The translations under genes and the position numbers were made by a program. Shown here in pieces: positions 1 to 13,612 of a stretch of DNA of 64,000 nt. Below the pieces are notes generated by a model. The model searched no databases. It saw nothing but the letters and a program-made list of their open reading frames with translations, and had not been told where the DNA came from. Every line of letters begins with the position of its first letter. Within the stretch, counting starts at the first letter, position 1. This stretch comes from Phlebotomus papatasi (taxonomy: Eukaryota > Arthropoda > Insecta > Diptera > Psychodidae): NCBI RefSeq assembly GCF_024763615.1, contig NC_077224.1, positions 90,034,712 through 90,098,711 of the forward strand, read 5' to 3'.

Positions 1-1440
1 TGGTGAACAAGTAGTTTATGATGGATATTGTGCTCGAGTCTTTTTTCCCATCCCATCTAAACTCATCCTCCTCTCTAGGCAAAAACACACACAAGGGAAT
101 TTGAGACAACAAATCAGGGTTGAACTGCATACAACCTAAAACCATTGGGTGGTTGGAAATGTAATTTGGAGCACACTTTAGTCATGATTTGATTTAATAA
201 TGAATAAAGTGGTGGCATATGCTTTCAGACTGGTTTCTAGTGCATGTTACCCAAAAGCCCACCCCCTTTAGCAAATCAATTCAAGAATCGGAGAGGGTGT
301 ACAAATATGCTGCAACAATCTCATTTCGAAGCTAGCAAATATTTTTGTATTTGGATTCATTAACTTCTACACGTTTCATTTGATTTTACGGTTCTCAAAC
401 ATAATTTCCAGATTTTAATTTGCCCTATAAACATGATTTTATAACGTAATTTGATTTCATTTTATACATTTATTAATAAATTATTATTCCCTTGATTTTG
501 ACCTTGATAAGTGGATAAAGTACTGGTTTAATTATGCAGAGATCATCGGTACTATTTACATGTACAACTCGCGTTTAGCAAACAATGAGAACCATTCAAA
601 GATAATTTAAAATCAAGCTAAATTAATAAATATTTGATAAAGTTCTACACCACAATGATAATGTGAAACTTAGACAATATATATTAAGGTAAAAGTGCAA
701 CATAAGCACAACACAAAAGTAAAGTTAAATAGGGAAACTGCTTGTAAATTAGGACAAGGTTACTTAATAAACAGTAATTGTTACTTCCTTTTCAGAAGGC
801 CTTCATGGAACTTTGAAATGTAGTTTATCATTTTCTACTACTTATAAAATTAATCTTATTCTAAATACTTATTATCTATTATCTTGCTTGTAATTTTGTA
901 CATACTTTGCATATAATTTTGGGCAGTTAATCTGTCGCTTACATTGTTACATACATTGTTGTCCATTTCAAGAACCCAACTTATCAAGTCGTCTTCCTGC
1001 ATAAGAATAGGATGTTCCAAGAAACCTGGAAATTTTTCATACAATTCATTAAAGAGAAATTGACTTTAGCACTCAAAGTACGCTCAGATTCACATATTTC
1101 CTTGCCTTTCCGGAACTTTTTTAACGCTTTTAGCACTGAATATCTTTCGTACAGATTGTGCTCCTTTCTCTTTTAGGCATTTATACAACCTAATCATCAT
1201 AAAAGTTAAATATTTATAAAATTACGGGAAGAACACCCGTTCAAAATAACAAGTATCAACTCAGTGGTGAACCTGTGACAAAATTGTGTTTTTTTCACAC
1301 GAAAAATGTAATTCACGGAGCTAATCCCACTCCAGGTCTAATCAATAAATCATTATTAACGTGAGCTAACACAATATTAAATAAATATTTAATAATATCA
1401 CTTAAAAAAAACAGCGAAGAAAAATTATTAGTACTTCACA
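1..1440. other. AT-rich spacer, no gene seen
   Basis: No coding region, RNA gene or paired terminal repeat could be supported here. The only open frames are shorter than 65 codons, with no recognisable protein content and no convincing splice context. Confidence 0.6.
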
Positions 1441-1514
1441 TTGGAAGAAAATTCCATAATTTTAATCAATTTATTAATAGTGTCCAATTTTATCCTCAAA
1501 GTGCACAAAATTAC
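1441..1514 (-). mobile_element. Fragment of the TA-flanked transposon family seen at 43.0 kb
   Basis: Read on the minus strand, about 70 bases closely match the left subterminal part of the element at 42972-43649. The shared stretch contains the words CACTTTGAGGATAAAATTGG and AAATTGATTAAAATTAT, with only a few differences. The terminal repeat itself is not preserved, so this is a relic rather than a complete copy. Past the shared stretch the two sequences diverge next to where the LINE is inserted in the other copy. Confidence 0.6.
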
Positions 1515-4500
1515 AAGCTATTCCAAATTGCAAGACCCTCCCTTATATCAGACTTTAATAAACCATAATGAGTTTGTAGATCTTTTCTGTATTTTATTAC
1601 ACTACCTATCACATGAATAAAAGAAACTATTATTAATTTATATCGTCTTGGTCAATAATCTACTAGTTTTACAATAAAATTCGTAAATAGTTAAATAAAA
1701 TGTAGAAAAGAAAAATGACATAACTGAAATACAGAAAGTTTTCTTGAAATATGTAAGGGATTATCGGTGCTAAAAGATACATGTATTAAAATCAATCGTA
1801 TTGCAGTGAAAATTACACAAGCATTCAGTGAGGAAATTTTAATGTACTTCAGTCCAAAATGCATTAGCCAAATAGTAATTCCAAAAAAAAAGTTGCCCTA
1901 CTTCTATTTTAATAGAAATTTGAACGCACGACTTTTGGTTATCATCAAATAGAATTGCTTTCAAATCAAAAGTCAATTAAAGGTTGTGATCGATTAAAAA
2001 TGTAGGTAATTCCACGGTAATTTATTTTATTTTCTCCTCAATCTTCCTAACACGGTGTGGGAGGTATTTGAGGCATAGGCTTAGTCGTTTCAGCAATAAT
2101 ACTAAGTAAAACACATTGCGCTTATGCTGAAGGAATATAAAAATCGTCTCTTCATCGTGACGCTTCATTTCTGCTGATACATAAAATTTATTTTATGACA
2201 CCTCACATTGAAAATTTATTACGATGAAAATGATTCAACAATTCTCCAGCGATTGCGGAAATTTTTCATCATCGAGTCAGGAAAAATTTTCAAGTCACCT
2301 GCGAGTGTTGTCAGGCCTGGGATTTTTCCCAGTAGGATGCATACCAAAAGCTCTGGCACCAAGAGGGTGCGAAAAAATGCCTTTCAACACGTGATAAGAT
2401 GGCAAGATCTGGGAGGGTGGCGTATATGGTGCTGAATGTGTAAAATTTAATGATGCGTGATTTATTGAAATTAACAATTACCAATCATACAGAAAAAATC
2501 GCAATAAGCTACAACTCAAGTGAAAGTAATCCCAACGATCGCATATAAATCAAATCACCCAGAGAATTTTTCACATTGATCTCCACGTTTCTTTATCAAA
2601 TTTCAATTTGATAACCCATTAATCTACTCAATGTGACTATGTTTCTTGTTATCGAAATTGTGTTAAATCACTTTAGTGATAGCCTTCGTCGTTTGTCATC
2701 AAAAGTTGAGGTTGAAAGGATAGACTGCCCCCTACTTCTCAAACATTTCCCTCAAACTCTCAATAGTTGTGTAGTTCTCAACTCGTCACAAAGTAATACA
2801 TCTTAATCCTCTCACTGGAGAGAAATACCCCCTCATTCACTTTACCCTCTTCCCTTTGATAGTACAATGGCCCGAGAGCAAGACGAAAAGCAGAAACTGT
2901 TTGTCAATTCATTAAGAAAGCTTTAAAGTTGGCATCTTGGGCGTTGTTACAATTTAAGTTTAGTTGCTAAGAAACGTTTCCATGGAGTCAAGGCAAATTT
3001 ATTCGTCTTGTGTATCCAAAAGTTGCGGTTTCTCAGTGGGTGTGCGTACAAGAGATGGGTGAAAATTCTCTCCAAGAATATTTTACACAATTATTATTAA
3101 TCATCTCTGAGATTAAGTATTTAGTCTTGGGAAGCTTCTGAGGGGCTCTTTTCTTATGAATTCGCACCACTCCCTCTGGCTTCGTCGTCTTGGTTGTCGT
3201 TTGTGCCAAATAAATATCTTCCAAGTAACTCCCCGTTCCCCCTTCTGGTACCCTCTACTAAATATCATGGTAGCCCCAAAACCTATACACATTCAACCAT
3301 TTTCCGTGGAGATTTTCCCACTCACCATCCCTGGCAAGGGCGAGAAAATATATGAACCTCGGAATGGGTATTTTATGAGTGTAAGAGTATTCAGGAGGAA
3401 GCATGAGGAGGAGCTCTGTGGCCAAAGTTATTCTCATGGCGTCTCGTAAGAGGAAGTACTTTGTGCGGTCGGAAGACGAAGTAGCGAGAAGGAGACTAAT
3501 TCTAACCCTAATAGCGTTCCAAAGGCCTCCTCTCTTACGGTCACAGTGGGTGGACTCCATAAGACACCCAAGAGTAGATTGGTGTAAGATTAATGAGCGG
3601 ATTATTCAATTACCACAAGGCCACATGCGTCTTTGTTTCCTATTTCGCCTGCTTCAAGGCGTAGAGTCTTAAGAAAATTATGGCCTTAGTCTCTTGTGTT
3701 GATATACTGCGTCAGGATTTATTCTTTAATAATTCCCATCCCTCCGCAAAACTTCCGGCAATTCCCAATGCTCTGACTTTCCAGTTGAATCTATTGCATA
3801 AAATTAATTTAAATCCATCACTCTCACACATATTTTAATTTAGTCTCTCTTGGGTGTCCACAACCCACCCCTGCACGTGACTCCATCTCTCAGTAAAATC
3901 CTCCTCCTGGAACTTTCACTTCCGTGAGGTTATTTGTCGTTGTTGTATGTGACGAGATGCCTAAAACGTGGATGGCGTGTCGCATTAATCATTACCACCA
4001 CAATTCCATCAAGCTCGGCATTTTGAAAATCCTTCCCAGGCTCTTTTAGAGGGCATCAACATAAATGTCCGTTAACCCTTGTCACGTCTAAAGAGAGCTT
4101 TATGCCTATGCCAAAAACAATTTTCCCCCAACCACCGAGAGCTTTGCCAACAACGTGAATCTACTTAAATCTTAAATGCCTCACGTGCTATCATTTTTGT
4201 GGATACTTGAGTATGATTTCTCAGACTTTTTTGCACGACTAAAGCATTAGCAAACGTTCCAGGAGAATATATATTTTTCTCAAAAGCTTCTCAGGCAGAA
4301 TCCTTATGCAGCCATCAGGAAAGCATCCAAAGAAAAATATACTAGCAGGAAATGTTGAAGGAGGGTTTTTGAAGATTGTTAGAATAGTTTGTAGACTGCA
4401 GCAATGCTTTTGAATATTGATTTGTCATTAAGATATCCTCTCTCATCGAAAATCTCAAGTGATGGGATTGAAGAGAAAACCACCCACTCACATCATCTAT

Positions 4501-4524
4501 TCATATCCCCACGTCCTTATCCAC
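1515..4524. other. Spacer without a supportable gene
   Basis: Short frames of 60-100 codons occur on both strands, especially at 3.0-3.7 kb. They overlap one another antisense and show no recognisable motifs, so I treat them as chance. No terminal inverted repeat pair was found. Confidence 0.5.
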
Positions 4525-4659
4525 ATGTCCAAAAAACAAACTCATTTTCTTCTTGTCGTCCTCGCCATCATTCTATTGGCAAGCGCACTAGCTGACTGGA
4601 GAGTGTATGAATTGAATGAGATTGGGAGTAGATTCGGTCTGTCAAAACAAGTCTCTAAA
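4525..4659 (+). CDS. Candidate first coding exon of a secreted peptide or protein
   Basis: I do not recognise this gene. The frame from the ATG at 4525 encodes 45 residues. A basic N-terminus (MSKKQ) is followed by a strongly hydrophobic stretch of about 15 residues rich in Leu, Val, Ile and Ala, then a small-residue site (ASALA) that looks like a signal-peptidase cleavage site just before Asp24. The predicted mature start is DWRVYELNEIGSRFG. The frame stays open 15 bases past AAA|GTACGTATG, a plausible phase-0 splice donor at 4660, so I read this as exon 1 of an intron-containing gene for a secreted peptide. In-frame ATGs at 4459 and 4462 would put the hydrophobic segment further from the N-terminus, so 4525 is the better start. 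No downstream exon was identified. It could be a chance frame, but the combination of signal peptide and donor is unusual in this window. Confidence 0.4.
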
Positions 4660-4674
4660 GTACGTATGTTGTGA

Positions 4675-7600
4675 TTCTTATCTGTCAGGATCTACTTGAG
4701 AATAAATTGAAATAGGAATGAGCCTTGCTGTCTGATGTGTGTTCAGTGTCTCTTCATCCTCCCATGCACTCTGTTCTGGCTTTAAAAAACGAGGGAGAAG
4801 ATTGGTAGAAGACGAAAGTAATTTCGTTCTTTTCCCCTTTTACAATATCACTTTGATTACATGTTAATTAAAAGACTGCCGGAGAAAAGTTATTGTCACT
4901 ATGTAATCTTCTTCTACGACATAGCATTGTAATTAACGTGATGACTTTTTGCCATGAATTACTTCCACTTTCAGAAAAATAATCTTTGAAGGAATTTTCA
5001 CAGAAAATCCCCGGAATTGATTTGATTGCTACGGATGATGTACCAAATAGTAATTATACTATAATTAAAGCATTACAGAATTTGGTTAATTCTTATTACG
5101 AGAAAAGATGGTGGACCTAGAAGAACAGTCCATCTGGTGACTTCGTTGTTATGCGTTAAAAATAGGTTTTGCATTTTTATCTATAAGTTATCTATAGTCG
5201 TCCAGATGATAATGAAAACCACCCTGCTCATAATTTTGAACATTTAAACATATTTGATCCAGTAAAACCTGTACTAAGACCTTTCAGGATATTTCAAAAC
5301 ATACTTTTAAGAATATGCCTGGTGGAAATAAAAGGCTATGTTAATAGCATAAACTTACACTACCAGGAGGATACAGAGCCTTTAAAAAGACCCACTTTTA
5401 AATTATAGCTATTATTATGGTAAAAGTTAGATGTCAAACATCGTGAGTTCAAGTTTTAGAAATTGTCTGTTTCGCAAAATATTGCTCAATTGGAGTTAGG
5501 AGTACTAATTTCGATCTTTTTCAAAATTAAGTGATTATTATAGTGTATTGATCTTTCTGTAAAATCAATGCAAAGGAATGGGAAATATAGAAAAACAGTG
5601 ATTAAGTTTATTCACGGTCATCCAAGTTTAAATTCCAACTTAAAAAAATGGTGAAAATAAAAAGGATACTTCCATCTGATGGAGAAGTATCTTTCATAGA
5701 ATTTTCAATATTTGTCATGCGCGCATCAAATTCCCCACCCCATCTGTGAATCAACCCTCATCAAGCGTTATGAATTTTAATTTTGCATTTCATTTCATCG
5801 ACCCAGAGCCAAACGACGACACAGCAGGATGACGACCATAAGGTTCATATTGGGAGATGAGGGTGTACGAGATTGCTCTGTGAATTTGCTAAATCCACTG
5901 CAAACCACAAACTATCAATCATACAACCCCTAACCCAGGGACCATCAACAGCATCAAGAATTTTATTGAAATTTCCCTATAATTACTCTCAAACGAAAGA
6001 AGGGGCGGATGGGAAAATCACAGGGTACACCCAGAGTTATATTTTTGAGTTTAATCGAAGGTGTGGAAGAGTCTACACCTCTTCCAAAAATCCCAGTAAA
6101 TTGAGGTCTCCGGTTTGCTGACATCAATCTTTGGCCATACATAATAGTCCTACTTTTCATCAAACTCAATGTAATTATTCTGATATTTGCATAGCCCCTT
6201 GGTAAGTTGCCTAAGGAGAAAGTTCACATCAAGTTTTCGGGAAACTTGGACACACAAAAGTTTTCCTCTCCTCTTCTTTCTTTCATCAGTCTCAAACCTT
6301 GAAGAAATAATATTCGTGTGTGTGCTTAAGTTTTGCATGTAATAAGAGAACTTCCCAACTTGCAAAGTTTTCACTTGTTTGAAAGTGTTGGCCATAGCGA
6401 AAAACTTTTCGATGCCAAAGACATACCATCATTTACAATTTTGCTCAAGATGAAAAGCCTCCAACATTTTTAATACATACATACATAATTTTTCACCTCG
6501 CCGACCCTCCTTCCAAAAATTTTCCTTAATTACACAATTAATTGCATGAGGAACAATAAGAAATTTCCAGCACGCATGGCTGAAATATGAATAAAATTAA
6601 TTACACATAGTGTAATTCATCTTAATTATAATGTCTTTCCAGCAATTTATTCAAAATTCTCTCGACACACGAAAGAGGTTAGATATAATAGAATTCTTAG
6701 GTCCTTCAAGTCCACAGGAATTTTCCTCTATAGTCGACATTTCTGTGGAACAAATTAAGGGATAAGAATAACTGTTGAGGAAAATCATACCATATTTTCT
6801 CTGCATTATTTAAAAAGAGAATTAAAATCTCTCCGCGGAGAACCTCTTCAACTTTTTCACCATACTATTCTGTTTATTGTTTTCATGTGCAGTAATGTGT
6901 GAAAAAATTAATCCAGAAAGCAAAAAAAAAGAAAGAAAAATTAAAATAAGAATAATGGGAAGGAACAAAAAAAATGGAAAAATTAATGTCACTTTTGCAC
7001 TCAACAATTCCACCCAATAGAACATTATAAGCTAGAAGACAAAAGCTCTCTCACGTTAGCACTTCTTATATTCCTCTAATTTATTCCCGTACTTTTCCCT
7101 TTATTCATTTTTCCCAGGCTACGGAGTCTGTACGTGATTTTCCCCTGCACTAAAGGTGGAAGAATAAATCAGGGATGTTGGCTCTCATAGAAATATGCTG
7201 GTACGTCAAAAGCTCCAGAAAATTGGAAAATTCAATCACCTTCCTCAAAATTGAGTGTTATATACATAATAAAAATAACTATTTCATTGAGCAATATAAA
7301 AATTTCTTCACACCAGTGATATTGATACGTACGTGATTATTCTACATGAACATTCTTTTGAAATTCTTTTGATCGCTTAATTTGAGAAATAAATAAATAT
7401 CTAATCTAATTGAAACTCTAAAATTTCTAAATGGCCTCTAGTGCCAAATATAGAAAAGCTACAATATTTTACAAACCTTAGACATTCTACAGATTGAAAA
7501 TCACGGTTTGCAAGAGAAATTACATTATAGATTTATTTAAAAGCGTAATGATTTAATTTCCACTCAATAGTTGAATTGAGAGTGCTCTATGATGCAAGTG

Positions 7601-9352
7601 TTCCATGTACGAATCCTCTTTAAGTCACCAGGAATTTTTCTAGCGTTAAAGGTGTTCGAATTGCATTGAGTAAGCATCACTGGACTTGATTCCGCAGGGT
7701 ATGAGAATAACCTGACAATTTCATCTTTATGTATAAAAAAAATAATATGCATATTATAAATGTGGAAATGCCTAGTTCCTCTAATGAATATTACGTCAGC
7801 ATTATCATTATTTTTATAATGCTTTTTTTTACGCAAAACCATGTAATAAAACTCAAGTAATTTAAAATCATTTCTCCGAACTAATCAATGTTTTCTACCG
7901 TTGCGCGTTAAAATTTAATTAAAAACAAAGTTTCTAGCACGCGAGATCGCATTGAGAACGTGGGCAGACGAAGAAATTGGGAGCTATATACTTCATCAAG
8001 TGACGGTTGAAGGATGGATGGGGAGTAATGATTCCACAGAGACTTCACTCGGTAAAAGCTCTATAGAATGCGCTCTTGAGTTCCGGTACTTCTTGTCGGC
8101 TTTTTCATCATCATCACAGCCAAGCACCAAACTCACCCAATAAGCCAAAGTTTTCACCCATCTCTATCGCGCTTTCTCCTTATAGAGTTTGAGAAAATTC
8201 TACTTCTGCCCTCCTCTGCCTTTTTTCGAAATCGCTACATCATTCTCCCCAAAAACTCTAGCGACAAGTAAAAGCTCACAGCTTCGCTTTTCTTTTCCTT
8301 GGGTAGCACACAATGAGAAACCCACTCGCAGTTTGCCAACTTTAGCGTGCGACAAGAACTACCCTTGGCACCTCCTCAGCCATCCTTCAGAGAGAAAAGT
8401 CTCCCACGGGATGAGAAGTCTCTTCTCATCACGAGTTACACTCTTCTAAAATATACAAGCCATAAACTTTCTTAATGATTTATGGCAATATACCGAAACT
8501 TTGTCCTTTCTTTTCCCACACGATTTTCTCTTCAAATGGAAATTTCAATAAACATTTGCGAAAATGTAGCTTCTCAACTTTCTTCGTCAATATTATACAA
8601 ATGAAATTAAAATCACCTACATTCAATCGCATTAAGTGAATGTTATATTAATTATATAAATAATTTCATAGAGTAAAAAAAGAATCTCAAGGAACCATCA
8701 AATTATTAAGAAAAATCAAAAAAAGGCACCACCTCTCCTTTGTGCTATTTTCCGTAAAGTTTCAAGGACCCCCTACCAGATGCGATGAAAGCTCTTAAAC
8801 TTTCCGTAATTGAAATTCAAATGTGTCAAAGAACGGACATGTCTATAGATTGAGGTGGGAAGCCCTCCAGTAAACTTTTAAAATCCCTCTGGGAGTGTTT
8901 TCTGACGATAAAATGATTTTTAGCTTTTCCCAGGATTTGTGGTACATTTCACATTATGGGAGCTTGCATAGTTTTTCACACTGATAATGACGCCCTCACA
9001 GAAAATGAGAAGGTGCGGTTCAGTGAAAGTCCATTGAAGATTTTAATTACAATTTAAGGATTATTTATAGATTTTTTTTCACCACCACTGCAACAGCAAG
9101 CGAAAAATCTCATTTCTCTCATGGTGAGCACATCGAGGGCTTCACATTGAGGAAATTGATAGTCTCCTTGGGAAAATTAAATTGAGTAAAAATCAGGTTA
9201 AGGGTATACTATTTGAAAGCCCAATGTATCAATGGGGACAGCAAACGCACCATTATATATAGTGAGTCCTTTTCCATTTTTCTCGTAGAACTCTGCAAAC
9301 AAGGTATATAAACAGTATACTTTATTTTTGTATATGTTCTGTTAGAAAATCT
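4675..9352. other. Long spacer without a supportable gene
   Basis: AT-rich sequence with A and T runs (for example a purine-rich run near 6920-6980). Several frames of 60-92 codons show no motif, signal peptide or splice context. If the exon at 4525 is real, part of this stretch would be its first intron, but no acceptor-linked exon could be assigned. Confidence 0.5.
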
Positions 9353-9356
9353 TTAA

Positions 9357-9901
9357 GAGGGGTTACATGGGTCACGAAAATATTTAATCAATATAAGGTC
9401 TCTGAAAATGAAGTATCAATAGTTGAACTTTTAAAATTCTTCAATGAAATTATCTGAAAATGTAGCTAAAATATTGTACTCTTAAAACTCCTAAAGTTAC
9501 GTTTTACTCAAAAAAGTTAGAATTAGTGATTAGAAAAGAATTTTGATCCCCAAAGTTTTGACCTTCTTGACCTTAAAGGGTCAAGCGTTCTTCAGACTAG
9601 TAAAGATTTAGCCTAGTTCCTGAAGATCTCAAATTCTTAAAAAGAAACCAATTAAATTGATTCTTAAGTATTTGAGCTTGAATTAAACGGACGAGTACGT
9701 TTTCTAGCCATCCATTTATTCGTGATCAGTAACTAGCCAAATACATTTTGGAAAAGTTTGGGGGCGATCGGAAGACATGAGATTTTGTTAGGATTATAGG
9801 AGGTGAGATTGTTAAGAATCTCGCCTATTTTTTTTTATTACGCTGAAAAAATATTTGTAGAAAACATGTCATTTTTTGATCTTTGTGACCCACAAAACCC
9901 C
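9357..9901. mobile_element. Possible TTAA-flanked TIR element (545 bp)
   Basis: The left end GAGGGGTTACATGGGTCAC is mirrored at the right end, which reads GGGGTTTTGTGGGTCAC on the opposite strand. TTAA lies directly outside both ends (9353-9356 and 9902-9905), the target duplication expected for piggyBac-type elements. The left end carries two extra bases (GA) relative to the right, so the exact terminus is uncertain. No transposase frame is present, so it would be non-autonomous. Confidence 0.45.
9799..9829. other. Stem-loop followed by a T run
   Basis: AGGTGAGATT pairs with AATCTCGCCT across a 6-base loop, with one G-T wobble, and is followed immediately by a run of T. It lies inside the possible TTAA element. 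It resembles a bacterial terminator in shape only; in a eukaryotic window that role is not expected. Confidence 0.4.
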
Positions 9902-9905
9902 TTAA

Positions 9906-12900
9906 CAATTGCTTTCTTTCATAAATATTTTCTCGGGTTTCATTGAGAAACCACGAATTTAGTAACATATTTGAAGAGTTCAAACACAAATTTAAAAAAA
10001 AGTGTAAAAGTACAGAATCGTTAGACATATTTTGTTTTGTTATTAACAAATGAAAAATTTTGTTTTTGAAAAAAAATTATACTATATTTTATTTTTGTAT
10101 GTAAATCAATATCTCTTTTACTTTGTTACTGATAAAATTACTTTTTAGTTCATTAAAATTGTACAAAATTACTTTACAAGAATGCCAGAAGAAAATGTAA
10201 ACATGAAAATGTCTACACTCAAAGTATCTTGAACATGGGAGACCATACAAGAATTATCTTTTTTGCACAACTGTCACACATATTTCCTTTGAAGGATCCC
10301 CTCACATCGACCATTTTTAACTGAGAAGTCATCAAGTGAAGCTGTAGAAAATTTGATTGATTCCTGTGTTCATTCTTCGTCAAAAAAGAGGAGGAGATGG
10401 GAAGTTGAAGGAGGCGAAACGAATTAAATCTGTCCCACACGATGACGAGGCATAGAGAAAAAAAAAGATGCGGAATTCATCTAATCGTTTCCATTGTTTG
10501 ATAATCTCCTTACAACTCGTCGGCATATTATCAAAAAAGATAAGGTCCTGCCTTCGAGAGGGAAGGTATAGAAGAGTATTTGCCCATCCACCACTGCTCC
10601 CGAGATTTCAATTTATATTCGCCTTTTTATTCCACTCTCATCATTTCTTTATCCTGAACAGTCATCTGCGCCAGAAAAAAGGGACACTCAAGTGTCCCAT
10701 ACACAGCACTTTTTCCGTCCAAATGATGATGAGAATGGCAACTCTTTTTCGCTCAAACCAATTCACTTTAACTCTCAATTGATCCTTTCCGCCTGGCGCA
10801 ACAACTCAAAATTTCATACAAATAGAGATTGATCTAAGAATCAGCCAAAAGGGGTGACAAAACATACCAGATTCGCAAAATACTCGAATTCGGGGTTTGG
10901 TACTATGCTTTAATTTTTTTTCGTATTAATAAATTAATAAAATTGTTTAGAGACCTACAACACTTAAAGCCCATATAGTAAAATATTACTAACCATACGA
11001 TTCACAATAAGATAAGATAGATAAGATATAAATAAGATAAGATAAATTTGGATTAATTCATAAATCACTTGAAATGATCAGTTATGATCGGTTCTTAACC
11101 AGTCGTAACTACCTAAAATTTGTCCAGAATTTAAAATTCTTTTAAAATAATTCATAGTTATCTCAATCGGTTAAAATATTACCTCTCCAAAGATTTCAAA
11201 CTACAAAACATATAATCTAAAAATTAAAAAGTGGAACCATTTAAATCATTTGAGGACCAGTGTCAGCGGTAACCCACACAAAAAATAAGTTTTACTCTTT
11301 TGACTTATATTTGATTAATTTTTAAATATAAATAACCAATCGGTCTTAAAGCGGTATAGAATTTTTAAGTTATATCAAAGAAATGGATTTGAGAGGAGCA
11401 GGAAGAAACTGTAGAAGTAATTAAGGTCATAGCAATCGTCAATGAGGATGCCCCAAAGACACCAAATTGTTGTCTCTAACCGTTTGGCCCCTAGATCTTT
11501 TAACTGACAGACTGAAAAACAACATTATGTCATTGCTTAAAAAAAGTCAGATAAAAATATAATTCCCTGACGCGAAAGTGAGGAAGTTAAATTTCGAAGT
11601 ATAGAATAATAGCGGGATTATTATTCTGTCACAGGACAGGACTTCGAGCAATTAACGCGTTTATTTGGATGGCTACATTTATGAATGGAACTTCGATGGC
11701 ATCTCTTTGAGTTCTATTTATTTAGCTAAATGCAAAAAAGATAAGCCGTTCATGGTACTTAAAGAAATCGCAGATTTCTATATAAACACTCTTTGATTTA
11801 GTAGTATGGATAGAAATGTTATTCTGAAACATAAATTACCGCGATTGGTCATTTCTTCCTCTTCACATTACTCACTATGTGTGGGGGTCATTTATCCATG
11901 AAAGAGAGAGCTTTTTGCAGCATCAACAAAGACGTCGACAGGAAGTGAAATTAAACAGTTGAATCGAAAAAGCACTCACACGACAAAAGAGGAAAATGCT
12001 GTCAAGGAGGGAAACACAAGGAGGGTCGCCATTTTCGAATTTTCTTCCACTCCCCCCCCACAAACACTTTTCCACCCTCAGTTGGACGCCGAAGTTCCCG
12101 AAAGCTAAGAACATCATCATCGTCAATGGTGGACGAAGAAGACGTGCAGATTCAGTTGTGACGAAGGTTTCTCTCAGCTAGAGGTATCCACTGTTGGTAT
12201 GGCAATCTCCTCCACCAGAGCACATAAAGGAAGATAAATAGGAATTCAGGGTAATTCGAGTTTTGGGCACATGGCAAAGCCATAAGATCGAGGGGAGAAC
12301 TTGAAGTATGGGAGAATTGAAATGAGATAAGATAGAGAGAAGTACAAACGAAGACAACCCAGTTTTACCGGATGAGATGGTCTACAGGACAAATTTTTTA
12401 AGTGTCTCAGACCAAATTGAGAAATTTTCTTCATCAATTCTTGAGGGGGTGACTTTCATCTATACTTTTTTCCTGATATAAGACTTCACCCTCATTTTCT
12501 TTAATCTAGATTTTCGTCCTTGGTTGTGCGTGTCCTTTTTTAATTAGCCCAAACTCACTTCCTCCTTCAGGACTTGTTTTATTTTTCAAACAGATTTTTT
12601 TCCTCAAGCGACTCTTTGTTTCTTCTTGGAGAGCATTTCAAGAGGGGGTGGTATATTTTGTAAATGTGACAAAAACCACTCATCAATTTTGCAATACCTC
12701 CAACAAAAGCACTTGAATTTCAATTTTAAAATCATAATTGAAATTTTGTCACGTGAACCCAAAACTAAAGGTTCTTTCACGCGTTTTTTTTTGCCATCCA
12801 CTGCAAAAATTTAATCAAAAGTGTAACAATATCGTGAAATAATTACTCTACCAAAATAGCACACGTGCAATTTAGCAGGAGCTGTTCTTGCCACAATTAT

Positions 12901-13612
12901 TCAGTAATTGCATCGGTAATGAAAAAGTTCGGCCCAAAAGCCCTCAATGAAAAATCAAACATGTTTTTTGTGACTTGTGCAATGAAATACTTTTTGAGAA
13001 GAACAAATAAAATACTCCACTTTTCCGGGAGAGAAGGAGAATGGGATGCTTTTACGCTGTAACATGAACATCCCCTTTCCATTGGCTTAAAAGCGATACA
13101 ATCGTTCTCTGGAGGACATGCACTTGACAACTGTTACTGTTTGTGTGGACACATCCTCAGCTTTTCAGTTCTATTCAAATAGAACTCCCTTGCCCCTGGC
13201 CTTCATAGCACCATCAGAACCACCGACAGCCACTCTAAGGAGCCAAACGTATCCATTACAATGTACTGAATGTATGCCACATGATGACGACGATTGCCCA
13301 CTCTTGAGCAACCACCCTTACAACAAAAAAAACGAAAGAGCATTAGGTTGGAGAAATATAATTTCAATTTTGCCAATATATACTTCACAGTTGCTTACAA
13401 GTACATCTGTAACACTTCACACCAAGTTACACGGCTATACCACAATTGAAGACGACCAATTCGACAATTGTTAATCCAATCAACGGATCAACCAATTCAA
13501 TATTCTAATGCTACATCCAATAGTTTAAGAAGTCTCATTAGAAGGATAAAAATCTTGTTCTTTTATTATTTTGTTTATTGCTTGAAGTCTACTGAGAAAG
13601 ATGTTACATATA
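9906..13612. other. Spacer without a supportable gene
   Basis: No gene was recognised. The frames at 10468-10782 and 13118-13474 exceed 100 codons but have low-complexity or unremarkable content and antisense competitors. A cluster of GATAAG words lies near 11.0 kb and is listed separately. Confidence 0.5.
11008..11046 (+). repeat. Clustered GATAAG motifs
   Basis: At least five GATA words, most in the form AGATAAG or TAAGATAA, fall within about 40 bases. GATAAG is the core recognised by GATA-family zinc-finger factors, so this could be an enhancer element. It could equally be a degenerate simple repeat. Confidence 0.4.

Noticed and set aside
9799..9836. Rho-independent terminator
   Set aside because: Hairpin plus T run looks right, but this is insect-like DNA and the structure lies within a transposon-like element.
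13118..13474. 118-codon plus-strand frame
   Set aside because: No recognisable motif or splice context and an antisense frame beneath it; treated as chance.
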